Source of the DNA: Galactobacillus timonensis
Lineage (GTDB): Bacteria; Bacillota_I; Bacilli_A; Erysipelotrichales; Erysipelotrichaceae
Reading direction: 5' to 3'
NCBI RefSeq assembly: GCF_900240265.1
Contig: NZ_LT964739.1
Location: 301,126-365,125 of the forward strand
Length of the DNA stretch: 64,000 nucleotides
Each line of letters begins with the position of its first letter. Position 1 is the first letter of the stretch. Of this stretch, positions 1 through 8,550 are shown piece by piece. The notes below the pieces were generated by a model. It searched no databases. It saw only the letters and a program-made list of their open reading frames with translations, and was not told the DNA's origin. A program made the position numbers and the translations under genes.

Positions 1-2
1 AT

Positions 3-785
3 GCGGTCGGTGCCGTCTATCAGAACATCACTGCCCTTCCCGACAGTCAGATGTCGACGGCAACGGCATGGATCGGCATTCTCTGCTTTACGTTCCAGAT
101 CTACTTTGATTTCTCAGGCTATTCGGATATGGCAATCGGTCTGGGCAGTCTGCTCGGCTTCGATTTCCTCGAAAACTTCAACTATCCTTATGTCGCCACT
201 TCGGTGACGGAGTTCTGGCGCAGATGGCACATTTCGCTTTCCAGCTGGTTCCGTGACTATGTCTATATTCCTCTTGGAGGAAACCGCAAAGGTCTGCCGA
301 GACAGATTCTGAATCTGTTGATCGTCTGGATTCTGACCGGGTTCTGGCATGGCGCTTCGTGGAACTTTGTGCTGTGGGGACTGTTCTATGGAGCCGTTCT
401 GATCGTTGAGAAGCTATTTCTGTTAAAGGGTCTGAACCGTCTTCCGAAATGGATCGGCCGCATCTATACGATGTTCATTGTCATGATCGCATGGGTGCTG
501 TTTGCCTTCACCGATCTTTCGCAGGCGGCGCATTATCTTTCGATGATGTTCAATTCGACAGGTACATTTGCCAACAGTATGACCTGGTTCTATCTGCGTG
601 ATAACGCGATGCTGCTGATCATCTGTGTCATTGCGGCGACGCCGATTGCGAAGACGAAGCTGAACATCATGAACAAAAAGATCGGAAAGATTCTTGAGCC
701 GCTGCTTGTGATCGCTGCCTTTGTGCTGTGCACCGCCAGCATCGTAAGCTCCAGCTACAATCCGTTCCTTTATTTCCGCTTTTAG
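3..785 (+). CDS. MBOAT family O-acyltransferase (AlgI/DltB-like), C-terminal part
   Basis: The frame is open from base 3, so the start and the N-terminal part lie left of the window; about 260 residues are visible. Family members are polytopic membrane enzymes that transfer acyl (usually acetyl) groups to extracellular polymers. Visible are FWRRWHISLS, WFRDYVYIPLGG and GFWHGASWN, which carries the family's catalytic His, within several hydrophobic segments. The TAG stop overlaps the AGGAGG ribosome site of the next gene, a DHHW protein, so the two are co-translated; this pair is typical of polysaccharide O-acetylation systems. The polymer acylated cannot be read from the sequence. Confidence 0.9.
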   Translation, partial: AVGAVYQNITALPDSQMSTATAWIGILCFTFQIYFDFSGYSDMAIGLGSLLGFDFLENFNYPYVATSVTEFWRRWHISLSSWFRDYVYIPLGGNRKGLPRQILNLLIVWILTGFWHGASWNFVLWGLFYGAVLIVEKLFLLKGLNRLPKWIGRIYTMFIVMIAWVLFAFTDLSQAAHYLSMMFNSTGTFANSMTWFYLRDNAMLLIICVIAATPIAKTKLNIMNKKIGKILEPLLVIAAFVLCTASIVSSSYNPFLYFRF

Positions 786-796
786 GAGGTGTTTGA

Positions 797-1906
797 ATGA
801 AGAAAATACCTTTTCGTACCTATACGATTCTGGCCGCTTCGGCGTGGCTGATCGTTGTCTCTCTGCTGAATGTGTTTGCCGAAAAAACGGATGTTTCCTG
901 GAATGAGAACCGGACGCTGCAGGAGATGCCCTCGACCCAGCCGGCAACTCTCTTCTCTGGAAACTTTGATGAGCAGTTTGAGAAATGGTTCAGCGACCAC
1001 TTTGTGAACCGTGACAAGTGGATCGAGCTCAACGCCATCGCTAGGAAAGCGACCGGCGCCATCGAAAATAACGGCGTCTATTTTGCGCAGGACGGCCGCC
1101 TGGTACAGCAGTTTCAGACGGTCAATGAGACGACGCTGCAGGCAAATATCGATACAGTCAATGCGTTTTGCACAGATCACGGTGTCAAAGCCAATATCTT
1201 CCTGGTTCCAACAGCTGCCTGGGGAGCCGCCAACGAGCTGCCGGTCGGCGCAAGTGACGTGGACCAGAAGGCACTTCTGCAGGAAATCAAGCAGAAGTTC
1301 CCGGATCAGACCTTTATTGACTATACGGAACTGGCGAGCCCGTCTCCGAATCTTTATTACCGGACGGATCATCACTGGAATGAAAAAGGCGCCTATCAGG
1401 GTTATGTCGCCATTGCCTCGCAAGTGCTGAACAAGATCCCAAATGCCTTCATCTACACGGAAGTATCCGACAGCTTTGAAGGAACGATGTATTCACGTTC
1501 CGGTGCCTTCTGGGTTTCTCCCGATCCGATCTATGAAATTGATCCAGACGGCAGCGATCTGCAGGTCAGTGTTTCCTATGATGATGGTGATACCGTGACA
1601 GACAGCCTCTATTCCACAGACCGTCTTTCGACCAAGGATCAGTATGCCTACTACGTCGATGGAAACCACGCCTATGTCGACATCAAGACCAATATGAACA
1701 CTAACAAAAAGGCTGTCATCGTCAAGGACAGCTACGCCCATATTCTGATGCCGTTTCTGGCAACAGAGTACAGTGAAATCCAGATGGTCGATCTGCGCTA
1801 CTACCGCGGAAACGTGTCCGACCTGCTGGATGATCAGACAGATCTTTATTTCATCTACAGCCTCGACAATTTCTGCACCGATCCGAATCTTGCATTCCTG
1901 AACTGA
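797..1906 (+). CDS. DHHW family (AlgX/AlgJ-like) acylation partner protein
   Basis: A 369-residue protein with one N-terminal membrane segment (about residues 9-27) and an extracytoplasmic remainder. TDHHWNEKGAY is the signature of the DHHW family, SGNH-hydrolase relatives that work with MBOAT acyltransferases to acetylate secreted polysaccharide. A late VKDSYAH motif (about residue 309) matches the nucleophile-type Ser region of AlgJ/AlgX relatives. The start is fixed by AGGAGG 8 bases upstream. It follows the MBOAT gene by 11 nt and ends 2 nt before the rRNA methyltransferase gene. Substrate unknown. Confidence 0.85.
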   Translation: MKKIPFRTYTILAASAWLIVVSLLNVFAEKTDVSWNENRTLQEMPSTQPATLFSGNFDEQFEKWFSDHFVNRDKWIELNAIARKATGAIENNGVYFAQDGRLVQQFQTVNETTLQANIDTVNAFCTDHGVKANIFLVPTAAWGAANELPVGASDVDQKALLQEIKQKFPDQTFIDYTELASPSPNLYYRTDHHWNEKGAYQGYVAIASQVLNKIPNAFIYTEVSDSFEGTMYSRSGAFWVSPDPIYEIDPDGSDLQVSVSYDDGDTVTDSLYSTDRLSTKDQYAYYVDGNHAYVDIKTNMNTNKKAVIVKDSYAHILMPFLATEYSEIQMVDLRYYRGNVSDLLDDQTDLYFIYSLDNFCTDPNLAFLN

Positions 1907-1908
1907 AT

Positions 1909-3291
1909 ATGACACAGATTGAATTTGTTAAATGCGGCATCAATGGCGAAAGCATCGGCTACATCGACCGAAAGCCTGTTTTCTGCGACGGCGTCTTCCC
2001 CGGGGAAACAGCAGAAGTAGAAATCATCGAAGAAAAACCGACCTACATGCGTGCAAAGCTGAAGCACATCATCGCAAAAGCACCCTGCCGCTTCCAGAAC
2101 CCGTGTCCCCATGCACCCCAATGCGGCGCCTGCCCCCTGCTGGCAATGGATTATCAAAAGCAGCTGGAAATCGCGCGTGATCTTCTCATTGAAGCACTCT
2201 GGAAATACAGCCGCACATCAAAGGATCTTGTCCGTGACATCCATCCTTCACCTGCATTTCTCCATTACCGCAACCAGTGCAAGCTTCCGGTTCAGGAATA
2301 TAAAGGTAAGCTCGTCAGCGGCATGTACCAGCCGGGGACCAACCATTTCTGTAACACCGATGGGTGTCTAGTCCATGAAGAGCTGCTTGAAACATTGAGA
2401 AGCCGCGTCCTGGCGGTGCTCAATGCCCATCATATGCATGCCTATGACGCCAGTACGCACACAGGCGTCCGCAGTATCGTTCTGCGGACGATGGGGGAAA
2501 AGAGCCAGCTTACTTTAATCACCGGGAAAGAGACAATACCGGAAGAAGTCATCACTGATCTTGCAAAGTCCGGCATCTCCTGTATCCATCAGAGCATCAA
2601 TACGGCCCGCAAGGATGCCGGCTTCTTCGGCAGCGCACCGAAGACGCTGTATGGTGAACCAAGCCTTGAAATATCTGTCTGCGGTATTTCACTGCATCTG
2701 CCTCCCGCATCGTTCTTCCAGCTCAATACAAAGCAGGCCGAAGCTCTCTATACGATGGCCGTCAGTAAGGTTGACCGCTGCCACGTTCTTGTGGAAGCGT
2801 ATTGCGGCATCGGGGCTATGAGTCTCTTGGCAAAGGATAAGGCAGAATGCATCATTGGCATTGAAGCCGTGCCGGATGCGATCAAATCCGCTAATCAAAA
2901 TGCAGAGCTGAACAACTGCCAGGATCATGTGCACTTCCAGTGTGCAGATGCTGCGGAAGGTCTCAGGGAGGCTGCCGCCCATCATCACATTGATACGCTG
3001 CTACTGGATCCGCCCCGCAGCGGCATGGATGAGGCGATGCTCAAAGCAGTCGAAGACGCAAATATACCGCGTCTGATCTATGTTTCCTGCAATCCGGCAA
3101 CGTTATCAAGAAACCTTGACGAGCTGAAGAAGAACTATGAGGTGAAGACGATCATCCCCTACGACCTCTTCCCCAATACGCCGCTTGTCGAAAGCATTAC
3201 CGTCCTGCAGCGCCGCGGTACAACGGACCGTAAGCCCGGAAAGTCCATCAAACGGAAACATAAACACGCAAAACAGGCAGAAAGGCATTGA
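1909..3291 (+). CDS. rlmD: 23S rRNA (uracil-5-)-methyltransferase, RlmD/RumA-like
   Basis: A 460-residue SAM-dependent RNA m5U methyltransferase of the TrmA/RlmC/RlmD family. An N-terminal TRAM domain (about 1-52) is followed by a cysteine cluster (C60, C66, C72, C75) that in relatives binds a 4Fe-4S cluster. The methyltransferase fold has the SAM motif EAYCGIGAMSLLA, DPPRSGMDEAML and the catalytic YVSCNPATL (Cys394). A basic Lys/Arg-rich tail follows. The exact target (U747, U1939 or both, as in Gram-positive RlmCD) cannot be decided from sequence. No ribosome site is visible; it starts 2 nt after the previous stop and is probably translated by coupling. Confidence 0.9.
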   Translation: MTQIEFVKCGINGESIGYIDRKPVFCDGVFPGETAEVEIIEEKPTYMRAKLKHIIAKAPCRFQNPCPHAPQCGACPLLAMDYQKQLEIARDLLIEALWKYSRTSKDLVRDIHPSPAFLHYRNQCKLPVQEYKGKLVSGMYQPGTNHFCNTDGCLVHEELLETLRSRVLAVLNAHHMHAYDASTHTGVRSIVLRTMGEKSQLTLITGKETIPEEVITDLAKSGISCIHQSINTARKDAGFFGSAPKTLYGEPSLEISVCGISLHLPPASFFQLNTKQAEALYTMAVSKVDRCHVLVEAYCGIGAMSLLAKDKAECIIGIEAVPDAIKSANQNAELNNCQDHVHFQCADAAEGLREAAAHHHIDTLLLDPPRSGMDEAMLKAVEDANIPRLIYVSCNPATLSRNLDELKKNYEVKTIIPYDLFPNTPLVESITVLQRRGTTDRKPGKSIKRKHKHAKQAERH

Positions 3292-3308
3292 ACGCCCTTC
3301 TGCTTTTT
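3277..3308 (+). terminator. Rho-independent terminator after rlmD
   Basis: The stem GCAGAAAGGC / GCCCTTCTGC has a 7-nt loop and is followed by TTTTT. It overlaps the last codons of the methyltransferase gene and ends the plus-strand operon before the convergent minus-strand cluster. Confidence 0.8.
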
Positions 3309-3354
3309 CATATGAAAAGCACACCTGCATCGAGCAGATGTGCCAGTGTCTCTA

Positions 3355-3927
3355 TCATTGTCCTTCTTTGGAAGCCTGCCAGAGATCGCGGTAGGTTCTT
3401 GCAAAGGCATGGGCCCCGATTTCACTCAGGGCACGGATGCCAGTATGTCCAATAGTCACCTTCCCGATCCGGATCATCGGAACCTGATAAAGCCGCGATG
3501 TAAGACCGAGCTTCGTCCATTCCAGAAAATGATAATACTCATGACTCAGGATCAGATTCTCGGCCGCATGCATATCCAGAGCATTTTCCTTTGCCCACAG
3601 CGCAATCGATTTCAGATACAGCGTAATCTCTTTCTTTCCCGAAACATAGTCGCTGAAATAGCGCTGGTTCCCAGACACAAAATCAATATTCTTCTCTTTC
3701 AGCGTCAGGCCGCTGCTGCGGCAGATCGCAAAGAAATCATAGCTTCCCTGAAACTGCGCAAATGTTTCCTGCGCCGCCTGCGCACCTCTTTCCCAGGCCT
3801 TTTCCGTAATCGGCTTGCGATCCTGAACCGGTATCTTTCCATAGCAGGGATCATAGGAAAGCTCCTTCAGCGCAAGATCATGATCAGGGAACGGAAAATG
3901 ATCCGATTTCCGTTTTTTCTCTCCCAT
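3355..3927 (-). CDS. small HExxH putative metallopeptidase-like protein, unrecognised family
   Basis: A 190-residue soluble protein with no signal peptide or membrane segment. I do not recognise the family. The segment ILSHEYYHFLEW contains HEYYH (H129-E130-Y-Y-H133), the zinc-binding HExxH pattern, preceded by hydrophobic residues as in zincin metallopeptidases. A candidate third ligand, Glu169 in ALSEIGAHAFA, lies about 36 residues further on, compatible with a gluzincin layout. The gene starts 3 nt after the hydantoinase stop and is the last gene of the minus-strand cluster, so it is probably co-expressed. It could be a peptidase/amidase acting on the same substrate, or a degenerate non-catalytic relative. 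Confidence 0.65.
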   Translation of the reverse strand: MGEKKRKSDHFPFPDHDLALKELSYDPCYGKIPVQDRKPITEKAWERGAQAAQETFAQFQGSYDFFAICRSSGLTLKEKNIDFVSGNQRYFSDYVSGKKEITLYLKSIALWAKENALDMHAAENLILSHEYYHFLEWTKLGLTSRLYQVPMIRIGKVTIGHTGIRALSEIGAHAFARTYRDLWQASKEGQ

Positions 3928-3930
3928 AGC

Positions 3931-6072
3931 CTATTCCACACGCTTCGTTCCGATGACAATGACCGACTCATCATCCGGAAGACCCTCCAGCTCGACCTGT
4001 GCCAGCGAAATCACCTGCTCCGGCTTCTGCATCCCGGACAGATCCACAATCCGCCGCCCCACAATCAGGTACAGATTCGGCAGACTGGAGCCACCATCAT
4101 TGTATTCCGTCAGCTCTTCCAGCAGCCAGTTCACATCCTTTTTCCAGGACGTCAGACTGCTCTGACGAACCAGCGCATTGCTCTTTTGAAGACGGATCAC
4201 ACCCTCCCGGTCGATCAGACGCAGCGGATGCGTCGTCTTACGGAAGAAGAGCTTCTTTTCCACCTTTTCACCGGTTACGGCAGCCATACCGTTCGTACGC
4301 GCTTCAATCTTCAGCTGCTTCGGATCCATCGCAAGATTGTTCGCCGTCTCCTGGATCAACTCTTCGTCTGTCAATTCCTTCTTCAGACGGTCATGGGAAC
4401 GCATCTCAGTCGCACCGGTAGCGATCGCCCGGACAATGTTGCGCTGCGTATCGACTTCCACCTGAATCTCAATCGTTCCCGGAGCTGCCCCATTCTGGAT
4501 CGCCGCCTGTTCCGCCTCCTTGCGGACAGAAATAATATCATCCTGCGTCGGATTGGTTACCGAACGCTCCACCATATCACGAACCATGGCCAGCGCCACG
4601 CCGATCGTTGAAATGACCGGCGCATTGCGCGCAATCCGGTGCCGGTGCCCCATCGTTTCCGCCAGATGCGGAACAACGGTTGCTGCACCACCGCCGCCGC
4701 CAACGAAGATCGTCGTCCTGGGATCCATCTCATAAGTCTTCATCAGTTCAGCCGCGACTTTTGAATTCTTCGCCGCCGCATAACCAAGAACAGCCTTCGC
4801 CGCCTCTTCAACACTCATCCCCATGTTGTCCGCCAGCGGCTTCCAGGCCCTGATGGCTGCTTCGCGGTTACCATACGCATAGTCTTCCGGCTTCACGTAA
4901 CCGGCGATATTGGCCGCTCCTGACAGCGTCAGCGCAAACTTCTTTCCACCGGCGCATTCAATCATGGCGTAATCCGGATCCCCTTCCATCGGCCGGATAC
5001 TTAAAAGCCTGGGATCAACGATATCTTCCGTCTTGGCATAAACCTCATAATCAAGAGCCGCAATATGGGCAGAGCGCGGCCCCGTATCTACCGCTTTGCC
5101 ATCCTTCAGCTCAATCATCGAACCGCCGCCGATACCGACCGTATGAACATCCAGCGAATTCAGATACGTCTTAAAACCGCCGACCTCGGCATAACGGATC
5201 ATCACCTTGCCATCCTTGACGCAGGAAATATCTGTCGACGTACCGCCGACCTCAAAGAAGATGCCGTCCGTCAGCTTCTCATACATCAGCGCCCCGGCGA
5301 CACCGGCAGCCGGTCCCGAAAGAATCGTCAGAATCGGACGGCTGCGTACCTCATCCACCGTCATTACACCGCCATCGCAGCGCATAATCATCAACGGCGC
5401 CTTGATGCCGGCCGCCTTGATGGACTGATCCGTCATCGATGCTGTTTCCAGCATTTTCGGCATGATCGAAGCGTTGATCACAGCTGTCCTCGTACGGATC
5501 TTTAAACCGTACAGCTTCGAAATATCGTTGGTAGCCGTCGCTGGAAGACCCTGCTGCGTACAAAGCTTCACCACAAGGTTTTCATTGGACGGATCATCGA
5601 CCGAAAACGCCTCGGCCGCAACGAAGGAACGGCAGTCCCTGCCTTTCAGCTCAGCAATCGCCGCCTGAATATTCTCTTCCAGATGACCGGCAGAACAGTC
5701 AATATATACATTTTCCGTTTCCAGAAATTTTCCCGGCGCCAGCTCAATATTGCCGATCGTCGTATCGGCTTTCGCCTTTGACCCCTGCAGACCGCTGCCA
5801 AGCGTAATGATACCGACCTTGGCAACATCCCCCTCCAGCAGCGCATTGGTTGCCTGCGTCGTACCATGGGCAATAAAGGAAACATCGTCCGGAGAAATAT
5901 GATATTCCTCCATAATTTTATGCAGAACTTCGATGATTCCCGCCGCAACGCCTTCTTTTGCCCGATGCGTGGTCGGAGTCTTGACGTATCCGATCAATTG
6001 AAATGTGTCATTGTCGATGGCAACCGCATCCGTAAATGTGCCCCCGACATCAATGCCGATTCTAACCTTCAT
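3931..6072 (-). CDS. hydantoinase/oxoprolinase family protein (HyuA-like)
   Basis: A 713-residue protein of the HyuA/5-oxoprolinase family, ATP-dependent enzymes that open hydantoin- or oxoproline-like rings and some that carboxylate. N-terminal RIGIDVGGTFTDA (residues 3-15) is the phosphate-binding motif of the ASKHA fold; HGTTQATNALLEGD (about 69) and FEVGGTSTDISCV (about 275) are further family blocks. No HyuB-type B subunit lies nearby, so it may act alone. The start follows GGAGG. A terminator-like hairpin separates it from the upstream permease, so read-through may set its level. The substrate is unknown; permease, FAD oxidoreductase and nanE-like neighbours suggest catabolism of a small imported compound. 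Confidence 0.85.
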   Translation of the reverse strand: MKVRIGIDVGGTFTDAVAIDNDTFQLIGYVKTPTTHRAKEGVAAGIIEVLHKIMEEYHISPDDVSFIAHGTTQATNALLEGDVAKVGIITLGSGLQGSKAKADTTIGNIELAPGKFLETENVYIDCSAGHLEENIQAAIAELKGRDCRSFVAAEAFSVDDPSNENLVVKLCTQQGLPATATNDISKLYGLKIRTRTAVINASIMPKMLETASMTDQSIKAAGIKAPLMIMRCDGGVMTVDEVRSRPILTILSGPAAGVAGALMYEKLTDGIFFEVGGTSTDISCVKDGKVMIRYAEVGGFKTYLNSLDVHTVGIGGGSMIELKDGKAVDTGPRSAHIAALDYEVYAKTEDIVDPRLLSIRPMEGDPDYAMIECAGGKKFALTLSGAANIAGYVKPEDYAYGNREAAIRAWKPLADNMGMSVEEAAKAVLGYAAAKNSKVAAELMKTYEMDPRTTIFVGGGGGAATVVPHLAETMGHRHRIARNAPVISTIGVALAMVRDMVERSVTNPTQDDIISVRKEAEQAAIQNGAAPGTIEIQVEVDTQRNIVRAIATGATEMRSHDRLKKELTDEELIQETANNLAMDPKQLKIEARTNGMAAVTGEKVEKKLFFRKTTHPLRLIDREGVIRLQKSNALVRQSSLTSWKKDVNWLLEELTEYNDGGSSLPNLYLIVGRRIVDLSGMQKPEQVISLAQVELEGLPDDESVIVIGTKRVE

Positions 6073-6094
6073 TACATGCCTCCGTGCTTCAGTT

Positions 6095-6130
6095 GAAAAA
6101 CAGGGCGCCTCCCTTATTCAGAAAGGCGCC
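6095..6130 (-). terminator. intra-cluster hairpin terminator/attenuator
   Basis: Read on the minus strand, the stem GGCGCCT / AGGCGCC with a 13-nt loop is followed by CTGTTTTT. It lies between the permease stop and the hydantoinase start, so transcription from the permease would be partly stopped before the hydantoinase. Confidence 0.65.
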
Positions 6131-6154
6131 GCCTCTGCTGATACTATAAACTGC

Positions 6155-7465
6155 TTAGAAGAAACGAACACCGGAGATGATGACACCGATGACTGCCACA
6201 ACCCAGAGATACGGCAGCAGCTTCTTCGTCAAAGCGTTGACATCCACCTCGCAGAAATTTGCTGTCCAGACGTTCTGCGTATTCGTCGGATCGCCGCATG
6301 CCTGAATACGTTCTGCCGACAGGAATGCGCCCATGACCGCCTGCGGCTGCAGCGTACCAAGACCAATAATCAGAGCCGCAATACCAGAACCAAGTCCAAA
6401 CAGGTTCATCGGTCCACGATACAGAGCCAGCGGCGCAAGCAGCGAGAAGAAGATGATGAATCCGACTCTCGTCGTCGGCGTAATCTTGAGCAGGAACGGA
6501 TCAAGAACCGTCTTAACGTTCGCATTCGTTACCGCAAGGAACAGGATACCGATACCGATCATCAGCAGAACAGCAGGACCTGCATCCGTAACACCGTCAT
6601 AGCCCGACTTCACAAGAAGGTTCATCGCCTTGTTCCAGGAAGTGCTCGTAAAGATCAGGATCCAGATAATTCCAACCATAAAGGACGGGCAGACCGGCAT
6701 CTTGAAGAACGCAACAAGAATAATCGGAATCAGCGGCGTAATCATCGCCAGGAAGCCGCGCACACCATGCAGCGACTTTTCATCGCTCGCCGGAGCCTTG
6801 TCACTGGCAGGAGCCGAGAAGGCAAACTTGATACCGTTGCGGCGGAATTCAACAATGATCAGAATCAGCGTCGCAATTGCTGTCAGAATCATCATCGTTG
6901 TCTCAAAGGACTGAATCTCTGAGATATCGAGGCTGAAGATGTTCGCATAGTTCTGCCACTGCGCAATGTTGATGGTAAGACCCGTTGTAAATGCCATCAT
7001 ATAGATTGCTGCAGCACTCATTGCCGGAACACCGATCGAAATCAGAATCGGAAGAACGATCGAACCGGTCATGATAATCGCACCCAGACCGCTCAGCGTC
7101 GTAAAGAGAATCGCAACAACTGCAACCATGATGATCGTGACGATAAACGGCTTATCACCGCCAAGCTCTGCACTGCGCTTGATAATGTTCTCGGTGACGC
7201 CCGTTTTGTTCATCAGCTGAGCCAGCCACGCTCCAAAGATCACCGCCATAATGGCAGATCCCATACGGACTGTCCCAGCTTCCAAAACCGTCTGCAGCCA
7301 GCCGATCGCATTACCGTCGGCGTCCGTTCCAACTGCCGGAACGCCGGCAATGATGCAGATGATGACCGCCAGCAGCGGAAGTGCCAGCAGCGTCGGCATC
7401 TTCTTTGTAATCATCAATGCAGCAATGATTACAAATGCGATGATAATCAAAATACCCTGTGCCAT
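6155..7465 (-). CDS. multi-spanning permease of the ion transporter superfamily (CitMHS/GntP-like)
   Basis: A 436-residue integral membrane protein with about 11-12 hydrophobic segments spread over the whole length, no signal peptide and a short loop rich in Lys/Ser/Asp near residue 220. The layout and motifs (for example SGLGAIIMTGSIVLPIL and GLGSGIAALIIGLG) resemble CitMHS, GntP and related proton- or sodium-coupled organic-anion permeases; the family assignment is tentative. An AGGAG site 6 nt upstream sets the start. It lies between the regulator and the hydantoinase and probably imports the substrate of this cluster. Confidence 0.75.
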   Translation of the reverse strand: MAQGILIIIAFVIIAALMITKKMPTLLALPLLAVIICIIAGVPAVGTDADGNAIGWLQTVLEAGTVRMGSAIMAVIFGAWLAQLMNKTGVTENIIKRSAELGGDKPFIVTIIMVAVVAILFTTLSGLGAIIMTGSIVLPILISIGVPAMSAAAIYMMAFTTGLTINIAQWQNYANIFSLDISEIQSFETTMMILTAIATLILIIVEFRRNGIKFAFSAPASDKAPASDEKSLHGVRGFLAMITPLIPIILVAFFKMPVCPSFMVGIIWILIFTSTSWNKAMNLLVKSGYDGVTDAGPAVLLMIGIGILFLAVTNANVKTVLDPFLLKITPTTRVGFIIFFSLLAPLALYRGPMNLFGLGSGIAALIIGLGTLQPQAVMGAFLSAERIQACGDPTNTQNVWTANFCEVDVNALTKKLLPYLWVVAVIGVIISGVRFF

Positions 7466-7525
7466 ATTTTTCTCCTTTCAGATACCCCTTAATTATCGAA
7501 CACGGTATGGCTTACCGGAGGCTCC

Positions 7526-8476
7526 TTATGAAAACATCAGTTCACTGCGCACCCACCGTGCCATGCCTTCATGGTCATGGGAAGCACGCTGATCCAGAAA
7601 GAAAACTTTCAAACGATCATTCTCAAGTCGCGCAGAAACATCACGTTCCAGATCACGGGCATTGAGGGATTTGAACACATGTCCCGAAGAATCGGACGAA
7701 ATAAAGATGAACGCCAGCGGAAACATCAGACATAGCGCCATCATCAGCCCCTCCAGACCGTCTTTGGCCTCCTGCGCATCCGCATCTTCCGGCACAAAGG
7801 AACGGCAGAACGAAGGCAGCACATCAATCGTCCGCTCATCCACCGTAATGCTGGCCGCAATCTCAGTCCCCAGCCGTATATGGGCACAGCACGCTGCCGC
7901 ATCGTCCTTTCTCAGCGCCTGCTGCACCGTATAATGCATCGAATAATCTTCCTGCACCGGCACCTTCAGATACATACGCAGCGCATCCGAAAGCTTCATC
8001 TGCTGCGCATAGCTGCCCGCATCCATCATGACGTTGAAATCACTTTCCTTCATATCGTCCTGAAACAACAGCCCGATGCCAAGCACATGGCAGTCTTCCA
8101 GCGCAGCGCGGATCATATCCAGAAGATCATTGCCCGAATGCCAGTGGTTCTCCAGCTTTCTCTGCCCCTTCAGACGGATCGAAAGATCAAAGCTGCTGTA
8201 CCAGATGCTCCGGCGCGAAATTTCAAAGACAGCGACCGTCCCAAAGTCGGGATTGATCTCCAGACGCCGCTGACTGCGGCCGCCCGTACTGTTGGTGCCG
8301 TTCTCCATCAGCACCTTCTGCTCCATCAAATGGGAAACCAGCGAAGAAACCGTGCTCGCAGAAAGACCGGTTTCCTGCGCCAGTTCAATGCGGGAAATAC
8401 CGGGATGTTCCTGAATCAGCCTCACAAGCATCGTGAGATTGTCTTTCTTCATGTCTTTCAGACCGCTCTTCTTCAT
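7526..8476 (-). CDS. ROK-type (NagC/XylR-like) transcriptional regulator, degenerate sugar-kinase domain
   Basis: A 316-residue protein. Residues 10-60 form a winged helix-turn-helix (HPGISRIELAQETGLSASTV) typical of ROK repressors. The rest is poorly conserved: the DIGGT-like phosphate loop and the zinc Cys cluster of sugar-binding ROK proteins are not visible, so its effector may not be a simple hexose. A 19-bp palindrome (8488-8506) lies 11 nt before the start codon, and a near copy lies in the divergent promoter region at 9949-9969. This suggests autoregulation plus control of the FAD oxidoreductase and nanE-nanK genes (inference). Confidence 0.8.
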   Translation of the reverse strand: MKKSGLKDMKKDNLTMLVRLIQEHPGISRIELAQETGLSASTVSSLVSHLMEQKVLMENGTNSTGGRSQRRLEINPDFGTVAVFEISRRSIWYSSFDLSIRLKGQRKLENHWHSGNDLLDMIRAALEDCHVLGIGLLFQDDMKESDFNVMMDAGSYAQQMKLSDALRMYLKVPVQEDYSMHYTVQQALRKDDAAACCAHIRLGTEIAASITVDERTIDVLPSFCRSFVPEDADAQEAKDGLEGLMMALCLMFPLAFIFISSDSSGHVFKSLNARDLERDVSARLENDRLKVFFLDQRASHDHEGMARWVRSELMFS

Positions 8477-8487
8477 GATCTTCCTAT

Positions 8488-8506
8488 TATTTCGGACTTC
8501 GAAATA
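8488..8506. promoter_or_regulatory. palindromic operator candidate, copy 1
   Basis: TATTTCG-GACTT-CGAAATA is a perfect 7-5-7 inverted repeat just upstream of the ROK-like regulator start. It resembles the AT-rich dyads with CG cores bound by NagC/Mlc/XylR-type ROK repressors. A second copy with one arm mismatch is at 9949-9969. Confidence 0.75.
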
Positions 8507-8550
8507 TCTATTCTCAAACTAGCACATGCAGGAAAGGACTTCAATACCCC

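Noticed and set aside
3340..4611. 423-codon plus-strand frame opposite the HExxH and hydantoinase genes
   Set aside because: Shadow frame; the minus-strand genes carry family motifs and ribosome sites.
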